A stretch of DNA of 64,000 nucleotides from Plasmopara viticola (lineage: Eukaryota > Oomycota > Peronosporomycetes > Peronosporales > Peronosporaceae): contig MBPM02000028.1 of the NCBI GenBank assembly GCA_001695595.3, positions 372,001 to 436,000 on the forward strand. The letters run 5' to 3'. The notes under the pieces are model-generated. The model was not told the origin of the DNA. It worked only from the letters and a program-made list of their open reading frames with translations, and searched no databases. The position numbers and the translations under genes were made by a program. Every line of letters begins with the position of its first letter. Positions within the stretch are counted from its first letter, which is position 1. Positions 34,084-45,315 of the stretch are shown in pieces.

Positions 34084-34872
34084 ATGAAGTTGCTCAAGTT
34101 TCTGGCTAGTGTCACCGTATGCATCGCTCTCGACTCGGGCGTTGATAGCTCTCGCGACGATCGTCGCGACTCTCACTCTATACGAAAGGGACGCGCTCTT
34201 TCAGATGGACCAATGCAGATAAACGACAACGCTAAAGCCAACAAAAGTGACATGGCAGAGGAAGCGAGACACTTTGGAGACACCTTTGCGTTTGTGGGGC
34301 ACTATCTTGGACGTCCAGCCGTCGATGAAAATGCGGGGCTGTATGAGAAACTCTTACCTAAACAGACAGGCGAAGGTGGGGTTGCCGCGAATGAGCAGAA
34401 AGTTATCGGCTTGTTTAAACAAGTCAACGAGGGCTATAGTAACGAGGGCCCACGTTTGATGGAACTGGTTGCTAAAATGCAATACGTCGAGCATTTGAAA
34501 GAATTTGCCGACACGACCATGGTCACGATGTTTAAAAACCCCAAGACAATGGATTTGGTCATCAAGGAATGGATCAAGTCTGAGAAAACGCCAACTGAAG
34601 TGTCAGAATTTTTGCTACGATATGTGAAGGATGAAAAGTGGATCAATTTTGTCAAGAGCGATCTGTTTAACCCGTGGCTGACCTACGTCAGCCGATGTTA
34701 TACGAAACTTAAATCGAGTGATCGGGATACGACAGCCTTGGCGAAGTCTGTTAATAAATTGCTTTTTGAAGGTCGCAATACCGAAGAAACTGATGTGGCC
34801 AGTGCCAAAGCTTTTGAAACTGCGGACGGGAAGCATGTTGCTGTTTTGATTATGACACTTTATCCAGTCTGA
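34084..34872 (+). CDS. Secreted RxLR-like WY-domain effector candidate (B4)
   Basis: A 262-residue B-type protein that differs from B2 at four residues (for example D for N in SSRDDRR and MFKNPKTM for MLKNPKTM). Signal peptide 1-16, HSIR at 31-34, EEAR at 59-62, WY region with W163, W197 and Y201. The MFKNPK change lies at the same A/T tract that is frameshifted in B1. Downstream lies the only B-to-C interval carrying the tRNA-derived SINE. Confidence 0.85.
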   Translation: MKLLKFLASVTVCIALDSGVDSSRDDRRDSHSIRKGRALSDGPMQINDNAKANKSDMAEEARHFGDTFAFVGHYLGRPAVDENAGLYEKLLPKQTGEGGVAANEQKVIGLFKQVNEGYSNEGPRLMELVAKMQYVEHLKEFADTTMVTMFKNPKTMDLVIKEWIKSEKTPTEVSEFLLRYVKDEKWINFVKSDLFNPWLTYVSRCYTKLKSSDRDTTALAKSVNKLLFEGRNTEETDVASAKAFETADGKHVAVLIMTLYPV

Positions 34873-35507
34873 TTATATATTCTCGGGGTCTTTTCGTCAA
34901 TCTTTTTTCTCGACAAATTTTAACTCAACGTTGCTTTTTTTAGGCGAGTAGTATGCATATTTCTTACGTTTGTCCGAAAACCCACTTGCTCGCGACAATA
35001 GTATTGTGTAATAAAAACAGTTTTCATGAAACCGCTACCTCTGTTGCCATTGTTGTTGCATACAATACATAAAACATCAGCGCTAAATCCACAAAAAGTA
35101 CGTATTCATGGCAGTGGCGACATCTGGTCCCGCTCGACGCTCGTCTTGTTGTCGGTCGCGCAATCTTTTGCGTCGATTTGGCAAATGCAATAACCTTTGG
35201 CAAACGACGAAAAATCGGACCTTTTTTGCTTGGCAACTGTAAAACCACGTCTTGTAACGTTGTATTGCCACAGCAAAAAGCTGCGTGCAAGGACCGGAAA
35301 GAGGTACTGAGACTAGGTACCCATTGCTTTGTTTTTGAGCAAATTGTCGTCGCGATGGTATTATTGCATGACGCTGGCCAAGTGGTGGCTTTTTGGGTTA
35401 GCAACTTGCACTAATTAGGCTGACGTTGCCGTCGTGTGATGAGCATATAGTAGTCTATAACGTTGCTGAGGGTACCCAATTACGCTTGTTCTTACTTGGG
35501 TGTACTT
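34873..35507. other. 3' flank of B4; no gene
   Basis: Begins as a close copy of the B2 flank and becomes more diverged after about 34,990, where part of the dispersed repeat core is seen. A 126-residue open frame on the - strand (35024-35404) is not conserved in the other copies and has no recognisable domain, so it is treated as chance. Bases 35508-35523 are the left target duplication of the SINE. Confidence 0.55.
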
Positions 35508-35523
35508 TCAAAGCCACAAAAAA

Positions 35524-35843
35524 CCGACTTTGTGGCTCGAGCGGTTAGCCGTTCGACCCAGAACCGGGAGGTACCTGGTTCGATACCCATGGGGTCCGAA
35601 TCAAGGCAGCCGGAGATAGGTCACTATCGTGGACGAGCCATCCCACTCTAGTGTGTGACTGCCCTACCAACTCGCGCCCGATTGGGTTTAAAAAGAGTTG
35701 GTTGGAGGACGCCCCACTGACTGAGAAAGCCCCATAGTGTAATGAGGGGTACGGAACCCGGTCCCAATATGGGTCGGGTTGCTACTAGCATCCCGCGATA
35801 GAGACAGCTTATTTTTAGCGCGTGGGTTCCGGTAGCTTAAATC
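35524..35843 (+). mobile_element. tRNA-derived SINE
   Basis: A 320-base element with a tRNA-like head. A-box-like TGGCTCGAGCGG is at 35533-35544 and a perfect B box, GGTTCGATACC, at 35577-35587, spaced as in an internal RNA polymerase III promoter. A 16-base target-site duplication, TCAAAGCCACAAAAAA, flanks it (35508-35523 and 35844-35859). The orthologous places in units 1 and 2 (about 4,097-4,112 and 17,798-17,813) carry a single uninterrupted copy of this target, so insertion occurred in unit 4 after it separated from them. The head does not fold into a convincing functional tRNA by eye. Confidence 0.85.
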
Positions 35844-36045
35844 TCAAAGCCACAAAAAAAATTAGTACTACGTATTCCAAAAAGACAATTTCGCCAAAAT
35901 GCCAAAATCATAAAAACTAATTCATATATATATACAGGATAACAGGATATATATATCAAGGTGCTTGTATGGTATTATGAAATGTCTTTTCTATATTAGC
36001 CAGTTTCTTTCTTCTAATATTGTGGTAAACTAATAAGGCTTTTTA

Positions 36046-39000
36046 TTCTACTTCTTATTCCGAAAAATTCCGCAATTTGCCAGCTACACCAAAAGTGGAC
36101 AGAGACAGACCCAAGCTTGCTCACCAACTTTTTCAGCCGTAATAGAGCTCCTGCTCCGCCCCACTTCCCGTTTAACGGGTCGTGCCGAGCTAAATAGCTA
36201 CCGAAATTTACGTCAAGTAGACAGACAGGCTCTTCCAGTATTTTACTGTGGGCTCACCCCTTTTAAACAACAAGAGTAAGTGCGAAAAAAAGGTTTTGAC
36301 AGGAATTGCTCCAAATTACACCGAAGTGAAAGTTGCTTATCAGGACGCTAGGTCGTACTGACGTAAGTCTACGAAAAGCTTGAGTTCACGCGGAGTGAAA
36401 AAGGGCATACATTGTAGGCTGCACTTACACTGTGTCCGGCCTTTTGACTAGTGTTTGCTTAATGCTACTTGCACTAGAGACGCAGTAATTATTTTTCTTT
36501 TTCTATTATCATTAATCACTTTTGTGACTTGAAAACAGAATAAAAAAGAACAGACACACAAAAGGTATCTTTTACCTTGACGGGGACAACAAATGGCTTC
36601 AGACATGGCAAAATGCTGCACCAAGAGCCGAATTTTTGCGTCCGGTAGACGCCATTTTTGAGAAAGCGGAAGCTGCTTTGTTGGATTCAGATTGTGACCC
36701 ACACGATAAACGATGCGCCGCTTTGGCTGGAGACCCCAGCAGGTCTCTTCGGGAATTATGCCTTCCAATGTAGATTTCGGCTAGAAAACTTACGTCAAGT
36801 TGTTCTGATACGGAAAAAATGACCTCACTCGGTTCAATGCCGCAGACACCGTTGTTGTCGTCGATTTGGCCCATCTTCGAGACTTTAAGGCTATTCGTAT
36901 TGCTGGAAATAGTTTTTGGTGCACCGGTCGGGAGGTGTGCAGAGAATTGAGTGGCGAAACTATGATCATGCGTAGTCGCAAATTTAATGTTAAACCGCAT
37001 TCCAACTACAGTCACTGTTATTATGTGGACCTCTAGCGCCTAACAATTGGCGCCGCGGACGTTCTCATTTATGACTGGTCTGCTCAAAAAGGTATACCTC
37101 CGTTGTTTATTACATCGGCTCATGTTGTTGTTGGTCTTCGTCCAAAGTTTATTTTAACCAAAAGATGCCCTCGGTCTCAGTCATGCTAAATAAGCGGACC
37201 CCGCTTCGACAAATCCAGTTTGCAGCTCACGACCATTCAGTAGTTCACCACCGTAACAAGGCCTACAATCCTGTAATCCCTCCCTTTATCAAAAAATTCG
37301 GAAAAAAGGGCAAAATTTGAAAATCTGAGCGCGATTTAGATGATGCTGGTAGCATTCCACCAGCGTATGACATTGAGAGCGACTCAAGAGACCATTTAAT
37401 AATAAGTGATGATTCTGGGTTGATATGTGAGCCACATAGTGGGATCACCCTAACTCAGGACTTGGTCCAGTTTCTTCAATGGAAGACATTATGTCTACAA
37501 TTATGACTACACCAAAATCAATCTGGCCAAATGAAGGCGAGCCAAAAATTTAGGTGGAATTAATAACAGCGGCTGATTTTTCGCCTGCGCACATTCTTCG
37601 GGCAAAAAAAATGTATTTTGTACCGTTGCCACCCCGACAGAGGAATTGCGACGTCTACCTCCCTTCCAACGGGAATATCCGCTTATTTCCTCTATAATCT
37701 CTCACGAATGGCTTCGTGAAGGTTCGAAAGAATAAATAAATTTGGTAAAGCGGAACAAACCCATTCCGCCGGACCAAAATATCATTCTCTGGGAAACAAC
37801 TATGGACCCACCTCAGTCTGTGGCGTCTTTTGTAACGTGTGCGAAGAAACATTAAACGGAGCCGTTTACCGAGGCAATGTTGAAGAATAACCCTTTCTCA
37901 ACTCTGCACGGTCATTGAGGAGTTCTTGGGATTTTTTTATCCAATTTACTGACCCGGACATAATACATTCAACGGTCCAAGCACGACCAAGTCTCCACCG
38001 AGTTTTACTCGATTCCCACCTTCGGTCAAAGGTTTTATTATCGCGCGGTCCTCCAAGAGTTGAGCACGCGCGACTACCCATCGACAGTCGATGGGTCAAT
38101 ATCCGGCCGCATCTCAGCACTATACCCAAACCAGACCGACTTTGGCTTCCACGTCAATTGTGCCCGGAACAGACCCAATTATGGTTAAAGTCAAAGCTGG
38201 CTGAGGCCGATCTAGCTCAACAAATCATTGCACCTAGTATATGGACCCGCTTAAATTGAGTGCGGTTCTCGATAAGGCAGCATAGGCACTGCCCCACTCG
38301 TTGTGTCCATTATGGGATAGTTCGATTCTGTCCGCCATAATAAGTCCTTACTTGATGGGAAGAACTTTGGCTGGGCCACTTTACTATGAACTACGCAAAA
38401 CTTTGAGTATCTGCGCAAGCAGGCCACTTTAGTGGACCCCCGGTTTCCATATATCCTTTGAGTTCAATAGACCCGGAAGGAATACTCAATTAATGCAAAT
38501 GGTTTAAACATAACGAACCCAGAATTATTTTTCACAGACAATTTTCACATGGTGGGAAAATAAGAAACAAAATTTACGGGTATCAAAGCTTTAAAAGAGC
38601 CCAATTTCACTGGAACACAGCTTCCCAGCTAAACTCCAGTTTTTTATCTCAAAATAACAAGGGCATTCTTACAGGTCAAGCTGGTGTTCGTTTATTATCA
38701 ACACCTACTTCCCCTACCCGTAACCTTCTAGACATTACGCGCCGACACGTCACTTTTATGGATATCCTCTCTCGGTATCTTCTAATCCGGGGTAATTTTG
38801 ATTCAAGTATAACACACATTCACGTACTCTACGCTCCAGCTCAGTCGGCTGTCTTTTTTGGAAATCTGTCCCGTCATTTTGAAGAAAACAGTCACCATAT
38901 TGTTCTGGGGAATTTAATACCGCCATTTCCAGTCAACTAGATCAGGCACGACACGGTGATAAAAATTGTTTTTTAAGGGCGCAACGAATTGCTCGACTGG

Positions 39001-42000
39001 ATGAGATCGATCCGTTTGGTCGACCCTTGGCGACTTAAAAACCCCGATCTCCAACAATTTACAAGCCCAAACTCAAGTTTACGACTTGACTTTACTTTAG
39101 TCAGCTCTTTACTTTTTCACACGGATTTTCAGGATATTCGCTATGATTTTAAAGGCTTGACTGGAATTGGCGACCATACCGGAATTACTTTTCGACTTGA
39201 ATGTTCAATTTTCAAACCATCAAAAAGGGCCCCATGGAAATGCCCAGCTTGGGTAATCCAATTGCCTGAAGCCTTAAAGTATTTGCACAACTCCTTCAAT
39301 GAGTAATCAAACTCTTTTGGGCTCCTCGCTTGAATTCCTATAATCCAGGATTCTTCTTTTATGAAAACAAATGGAAAGATTCTATTTTCGTACGTGAGTT
39401 GTTTCTGAAGAAAAAAATGAATGCATGCGGGTGCTTAAAAATCTTCATCTCAAAGTGAATGAACTTCAGCATCTGCACGCTCAGGAAGAATCTAGTGTCC
39501 ATCCGGACCATATAACTATTGCAAAAATTTAGCTTAAAGAAAAGCTGAACGAACAAAACTACTACTCGTACAAGCAGCAGTTTACCTCCGACTTGGAATC
39601 CAGTGTGCGCTGCTCTAAATTTTTCTTTAGACCGCCAGCCTTTCTTCAGAAGACGCTTAAATCGATCGATCCAATCGAAGAGCTAATGTCGACTTGTTCC
39701 TCTTTTTTGTCGTACTGGTCTGGACTTTACGGTTCGCCTTCGAAAGAATTGGCCATAGTAAACCAAAAAGGGATCCTTGAAAATCGATCCAAATTCTCCA
39801 AGACACTAAAGCGCGACTTATCTTGACGGATCAAGCTTATTTGAAGAGCCCCTTCACAGCCTTTGAGGCTTATTGGGCGCTAAACACACACCGCAATCGA
39901 AAAAACTCCGGGACCGGACAGCCTTCCTGTTGAACACTATAAGACAGGCCGATCCCTTTGGAGCAGAATATTCGAAGTCAATTCCAAAGGGGAAATTGAC
40001 TAAATTGCAGGGGAGGGTCCAAGTCTCGCTTTTTTGTAAAAAAAGCGATCGGGATCTCAGCAAATATCGACCAATTTCATTACTTAATGTGGACGCTAAA
40101 ATCGGACCCAAAATTTTGGCCCATAGGCTCGGCTTCGTATTAGGAAAATTAGTGCAACCGGACCATTATGAATTTGGACCAGGTCGCCACGCACATTTAC
40201 AATTTCAAGTTTTGACCCAATTATTTGGTGGTGGAAATTCTCCGGCTGGCGCCGTTTTGCTAGATTTTGCTAAAGCCTTTGATAGGGTCGTATGGGACGC
40301 ACTTGATATGGTTCGGATGCACTATGGATTTGGGGACCAATTCCGCCGAATCCTCTTCCCGGGTGCCCTAACAAACTTTTCAATGACCAACCACTTGACC
40401 CATATGGACTAGGTGCAGCTGTCCGTCAAGGGGACCCATCATCGCCAGCATTATTTGTGCTCTTTATTGAGTTTTTGGCTTATTTTCTTCGAGCCCGTCT
40501 TCGAAATTTGAACTCCAAAATCAATCAACCACTCACTTAATTAGTGATATTCACTCTATTTGCGACTCCTAATCACTCAATGATTCGACCCATACAGTCA
40601 TCAACTTTGCTGATGACTGCACCGGACTCCTTCATAAATTACGCCATACCAGTTATTTTTAAGATTTGGTGGGGAACTTTTGTGAGGCCTCTGGTTTGAT
40701 TTTTAATACGGCCAAGACAGTAATCCTTCCCTTTTAACCTTGGACTGCGTGAGCCATTACGACAAAACCTTCTATCGCTGGGAGTTCTCGTGGTAGACAA
40801 TAATGCCTGCACCAAAGTTTTTTGTATTTATTACGGAGCAACACTTTCAGATGCTGATCGACTTCAGCATCTCATCGTGGAAATGAAAGAACGGTGTTCG
40901 CTATGGCTTCACAGCGCAAGGACTCATAGAGGTCAAGTTGTTATTCTTCAACAAGTTATTGTACACTTACTATGGTACACGGCCAGTGCTCGTTATATTC
41001 TGTCCACTGGCTTTCAAGATCAACTTCTACGACTAAATTCACGCTTCTTGTGTCGTTATAAGTCTTCCGACGCTCTCATTCGCGAGTGGTGGCTTTTAAA
41101 ACGTCAAGGTGGAATTAATTTAACAACTATATTAGACTGCATTAAGAGTCTTTAGCTTCACATGCTATGTAAGTGATTTTATTTGGCAGGATGCCGATTA
41201 AATTGCCATCTCAAGCGGACCCACTTATTCGACTTTTCGATAAACAATTTCGCCTTGAAGACACGACTATGATATTCTTTACGCCCCGATTTCTATCGGC
41301 CCGGACCACGTGGTTTCACACCGTTTTCATCGCTGGACAAGTCTTGGGCCTTATTGGCACTTCGTTCTTCTTACATGGCATAACTTACGAGGCTTCACGT
41401 CAAATCTAACAGGCTAACCACGCCCATTCTAATTAATGTGGATATTACCTACGGCAATTGTGGTTGAACTCTAGCCGGAGCTACAAAACCACTGAGGTTA
41501 GTAAACTTACTAACTACCTAAGAAATTTCGAGGCCGGCGCAACTATTTACGGTTCCTCAACACCCGTTACGGCTACCAATTTTAAGCCATTTTGGCTCCG
41601 GGAGGCTTGTCAGCGCGCATTCATGCAACAATTTCTTGAACAAGGATGGCTCTCTACTGCATTAACTAGCCCCTTATCCAATAGGGTTTAGTCAAGTGCC
41701 GAATTTTACGCCGCAAATCCCACCTGGACGTTTGAAACTTATATAGTATCAGAGCTAAGTGTGACAAGAATTCGATTTTTTTTTAATGAAATTTGATCAC
41801 CGACAATGCCCCTTTCTCGACTCGGTGCCTTAGATAGACCTGATACGACTATGTGGGTCCGTGTCTACAATCGAGGTCGACATGTCTTTCCGACCTATTA
41901 ACCGACTCCAGCACAACGATTTATTTCTCGATTATCGTCTTCAGCATCTTACTGCTGCAGTTTCAACCTGCGATTATGGTTGTGGAGTTCTGGAAACTGC

Positions 42001-42760
42001 CACACAATTGATGGCTCAAGGCTTTTTTCGGGCCACACTGTGATGGGAGTCAATTCTTTTTTTCAAACTCGAACCAATCGATCATGCCAAGTCACGATAC
42101 GGGTACAGTTTATTTGTGATTTTTCACATTGTGCGAGTAGTGGTTCTTCGATGCTTGTGGATACACAGGAATGATATTCGCATTCATGAGTTTCTAGGCA
42201 AGATCATCGAAGGTAACGCTCAAGTCGAGGCTGTTATAGTGTTTCACATACAGCACTTCTATCAAGATTTATGCTGCAAATATTTAGGCCAATCCAGTGC
42301 CGAACTGCGGCAAGTACTTGAGTTGCTAGCCAGACTGCAATCCACCAGCAATTTACCGCTAAAATTCCATAATGAAGACTTGGTGCAGCTGAATAACGCT
42401 TCGGCACGTTCTCTTTACGTTTTAAAAAGAAACTCGGAGCATTATTGCTGATTATACCCTCAACGTTACCCTTGACCCATTTCAGCAGCCGCCACAATCG
42501 GGACCTATTCTAGCTGAGAGGATGATCCTTTAAGCTTTCTTGGAAAAGAGAGTGGGCTTAGCTTTTTTTTCGGCCTTTCGTTTTTCCGGCCTTTACACCT
42601 TTTGAACAATTTGGCTTTTCTAGCGTTTCGTCTTTTTAAGTTATTTTTACTCCTGGAATCAATCATAGCCGATATGCTAATTGCGCCTGTGTGAGGTCAC
42701 TGGTTAACCCGATCTACGTCACATCTTACATACCAATTTGGTGGGGCTACTGTCAAGTTA
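36046..42760 (+). mobile_element. Decayed LINE, best-preserved copy (unit 4)
   Basis: Diverged ortholog of the LINEs at 5789 and 19490. Recognisable in order: endonuclease C-terminus (38989-39306; LVDPWR, RLDFTLVSSLL, GDHTGITFRL and WKCPAWVI), reverse transcriptase (about 39,890-40,720; YRPISLLNVDAKIGPKILAH, LLDFAKAFDRVVWDAL, VRQGDPSSPALFVLFIE and FADD), then the C-terminal region (LWYTASARYI, WWLLKRQGGIN) to about 42,451. The motif set fits an L1-like LINE. Several frameshifts and stops separate these blocks. It also keeps a segment at about 36,115-36,290 absent from the other two copies. Confidence 0.75.
39873..41155 (+). pseudogene. Reverse transcriptase remnant (unit-4 LINE)
   Basis: The reverse transcriptase block of the unit-4 LINE. 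Residues in 39873-40412 show the finger motif SKYRPISLLNV and the first catalytic motif FAKAFDRVVW. A frame change near 40,400 leads to VRQGDPSSPA, and a further stretch contains INFADDCTGLL at about 40,600-40,632 with both catalytic aspartates present. The thumb and connection follow at 40790-41155. The motifs are intact individually but spread over different frames, so no full enzyme can be made. Confidence 0.75.
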
Positions 42761-43439
42761 GCGATCCTTGCAGCTTTTCGCCTCCCAGTATTACCGTCTC
42801 TCCCAATTCGCATTGGGCTTCGCCAAGGTGTTGTCTACCCCTAATTAGGGGCTCCGCATACCGACGTCTTATGGCTAGGTGTTGTAATGATTCCCTCACG
42901 ACAGTGCCTTCGGAATTTATCGCAGGCTGACAACTTTTCGACTCCCCAATTGTAATCCCCCCAAATAGCATCACCTGTCCGTTTTCGTCCACGGTGGGAT
43001 TCGATACGGACTTGGCGCAGAGGTAGTAAAACCACTGCACCGACTGACCCGCTACGAAGATAACGGGATCTCAGTGCTTACTCTGGATGCACCTTCAGCT
43101 CGCTATGTGACTTAATACTTTGTATGCATGCCGTCCTCGATTTACACTTTTAGCCTAGTTTAGTATACTTCTAGAAAGCTAGGTAACTTGCTGGATCAAA
43201 GTGTAATGAAATTTGTTTAACTTCCTAGTTTCGATAAGCGACTAAAGTCGCTACTGCAATAATGGTGCAAAAGGTCCTTCCACTTACCACGCGTAGTAAA
43301 AACACGCAAGCCGTATCATTCCCAAAAAAAGCCATGCGAGTTCCCAGCGTAAATGGAAATGAATGTCTCATGATACAAGAGAGTTGATCAAAAGCTGGTC
43401 CATCGATGCGTTCATCACTTTTCTTTCTTCACCGTTAAG
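42761..43439. other. Intergenic LINE-C4; unexplained segment, no firm gene
   Basis: Bases about 42,805-43,255 are absent from the equivalent positions in units 1 and 2 (about 12,380 and 26,081). They include a - strand open stretch (about 42,840-43,040) reading WFYYLCAKSVSNPTVDENG and further residues that look protein-like but match no family I recognise; this may be a fragment of another transposon. The C-type promoter follows, with initiator TCATCACTTTTCTTTC at 43412-43427. Confidence 0.5.
43412..43427 (+). promoter_or_regulatory. C4 initiator-like element
   Basis: TCATCACTTTTCTTTC resembles the oomycete initiator and flanking promoter region and ends 12 bases before the C4 ATG. The same sequence precedes C1 and C2. 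C genes lack the inverted CCAAT box seen upstream of the other groups. Confidence 0.45.
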
Positions 43440-44210
43440 ATGAAGTTGCTCTTCTCGTGGCTCAAGCTTCTGGCTGGCATTAACATGTGCATCGCCATCA
43501 ACTTGGGCCCTCGTGACGATTGTCCGGTTTCTCGTTCTCTACGACCAAGTCTCGCGTCTTCGAATGGAACGACGCCAACCACCAACGAACCTGAGCACGA
43601 CCAACGCGTCAGTGCAGAGGAAGATAGAGCACCACGGGGCATAAAGTGGAAAGAACTTTTTAAACAGTCAAACGAAAGAGGCAGTACGAGTCTACGTGAG
43701 CCCCTCCTGAGCGAGCCGGTAGACGACGACGCAGTTGTCCAGTGTGTAGCCGAAATCAATGCTTTGGTTGGTCGAACAATTAGACATAACGAGGACAAGG
43801 GCCCGCCATTGAACGAACTGCTTGAAAAGCTGGAAAGGATTACGAAATCAAAGGATGAAGTCGTCCGGACTCTTGTTGGGATGTTGAAAGCGCGAGACAC
43901 GGTGGGCGTGGTCGGCGACGCATGGCTCGCGTCCAAAACGAATCCTGCTCAAGTGTTGGAAATGTTGCAGGAATATTTACAGAGGCAAAGGCAGGTCGAA
44001 TTTGTCCACAGCGATCTGTTCATTCCGTGGCTAAAGTACGTCAACAAATATTGGGAGAAAAGTCCTCGCGCGAGATCGGAATGGAACAGTTTAGTGGCGG
44101 CTTCGAAAAGATTGAAGTTTCACGATCACTATCCGCATGGACTCCCGGCTCCTCTGAGAGAACAACTATCGGAGGATGAAGTGAAGACGTTTGATGCACT
44201 TTTTAATTGA
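43440..44210 (+). CDS. Secreted RxLR WY-domain effector candidate (C4)
   Basis: A 256-residue protein and the only intact C gene. It has a signal peptide (about 1-20), then a canonical RxLR motif, RSLR at 32-35, and an acidic AEEDR at 59-63. This spacing is what is expected of RxLR-EER effectors. The C-terminal region has the WY pattern: W162 in DAWLASKTNPAQVLEMLQ, W197 and Y200 in IPWLKYV, then a helix-rich tail to residue 256. Its closest relatives in the window are the broken C1, C2 and C3. Because the canonical RSLR is found only here, C4 anchors the alignment that shows HSIR, RSIR, RPIH and HSLQ in its paralogs to be decayed RxLR sites. Host target unknown. Confidence 0.9.
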   Translation: MKLLFSWLKLLAGINMCIAINLGPRDDCPVSRSLRPSLASSNGTTPTTNEPEHDQRVSAEEDRAPRGIKWKELFKQSNERGSTSLREPLLSEPVDDDAVVQCVAEINALVGRTIRHNEDKGPPLNELLEKLERITKSKDEVVRTLVGMLKARDTVGVVGDAWLASKTNPAQVLEMLQEYLQRQRQVEFVHSDLFIPWLKYVNKYWEKSPRARSEWNSLVAASKRLKFHDHYPHGLPAPLREQLSEDEVKTFDALFN

Positions 44211-45315
44211 GCAGAACATGAAGGGAGGCCTTAATTCTTCTGTGTCCTTCATCTGAGGCAAGTACCATCATCGTGGTCACGAAGACTTTTTACGTGAAAA
44301 TTAAGCACCCAATAATCGATTAATTAGTTTTCAATTTTTTTGTTTAAGACATAAATTCTGATTCGTGCGATCATTACCTTAGTTTAACCCGTTCACGACA
44401 ATATTGTTGTGCAATAATAACATTTACTAACATTTTTGCGTTCAGTTGCCGAGCAAAAGGTGTTAAATCTTAATCATTGTTTTTTATTCAACTTTGTTTA
44501 ATGGTCGACAAACTTGATTGCATTCTCCAAATCGACGCAACAGATGGCGCAAACGACAACAAAAAGAGCGTCGAGCGCGGGAGAAATGTCGCTACTGCCA
44601 TAAACCGTACTCTTTGCGGCTTTAGCGCTGATGGGTTCATTGTATGCAACGACAATGGCAACAGAGGAAACGATGTATTACCAGAGCAAAAAGTTGCATG
44701 CAAGGACCGAAAAGAGGTCTTGAGATTGGGTACCCATTGCTCCCTTTTTTAAGCAAAACCTTGTCGCGATGTAATTAGTGCCTGACACGTAGACGCCACG
44801 TGATCGAATGCACGCTGGCCAGGTGGTGGCATTTTGGGTACTAATCCCGCTAACTTTGCTGTCTTGTGATGAGCAGGTTTCCCGACACCACGTGGCCAAG
44901 CAATAGGTGCCAAATGTTGACATTTGCTTCTTTTTCACCAATCTCATTTAATCATCGACCAACTCTGTTGTAAACGGTGTAGAGAGTGTCAAGCGATTGA
45001 TTGAGTTAACCTTTACTACCTTGGCAATGCAATTCACTCACGGAGTGTCGTTGCATCTTTTCCTCGCGACCGAAGTTGCTCTAAGAAGATGTTGTACTTT
45101 AAAACATCCGGGTAACCCTATGTTTCCTTATCATGACGTTTGTCGCAGCTATTGAGTCCACATACGCAAGAGTCAAGATGTAGATAGTCTTATTAATTAT
45201 TCAAATATGAAACAAACAGGCTATTATCCTTAGATGGGCAGATGAGTGATCTAAAGCTGGTTCGAGGGCTAGCTTTGATCTCGTCTCATTTCACTTTTCC
45301 TTTTGCTCTCTTGCA
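44211..45315. other. Intergenic C4-B5; no gene
   Basis: Contains two forms of the dispersed intergenic repeat (about 44,400-44,600 and 44,880-45,000) separated by B-type 3' flank sequence. Short open frames (44477-44752 +, 44678-44947 -) lie within the repeat and are not preserved in its other copies. AGATGGGC, a variant of the shared upstream box, is at about 45,233-45,240. Confidence 0.55.
45285..45300 (+). promoter_or_regulatory. Initiator plus flanking promoter region of the 45316 gene
   Basis: CTCATTTCACTTTTCC is an excellent match to the composite oomycete core promoter (initiator TCAYTTY followed by a CAWTTT-like region). It ends 15 bases before the ATG at 45316, predicting a very short leader. 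Confidence 0.6.

Larger units (their letters stand above)
31411..34890 (+). repeat. 3.5 kb near-identical block A4-B4
   Basis: Partner of 13,745-17,220. To its left, similarity to the C1/C2 3' flank continues at lower identity; to its right, the flank diverges quickly from the units 1 and 2 version. Confidence 0.85.

Noticed and set aside
35024..35404. 126-residue open frame on the - strand after B4
   Set aside because: It lies in a repeated 3' flank, is broken in the other copies, and shows no domain or start context.
35533..35604. A possible tRNA gene
   Set aside because: Polymerase III boxes are good, but the stems do not pair convincingly and the sequence continues as a 320-base element with target duplications, so it is a SINE head.
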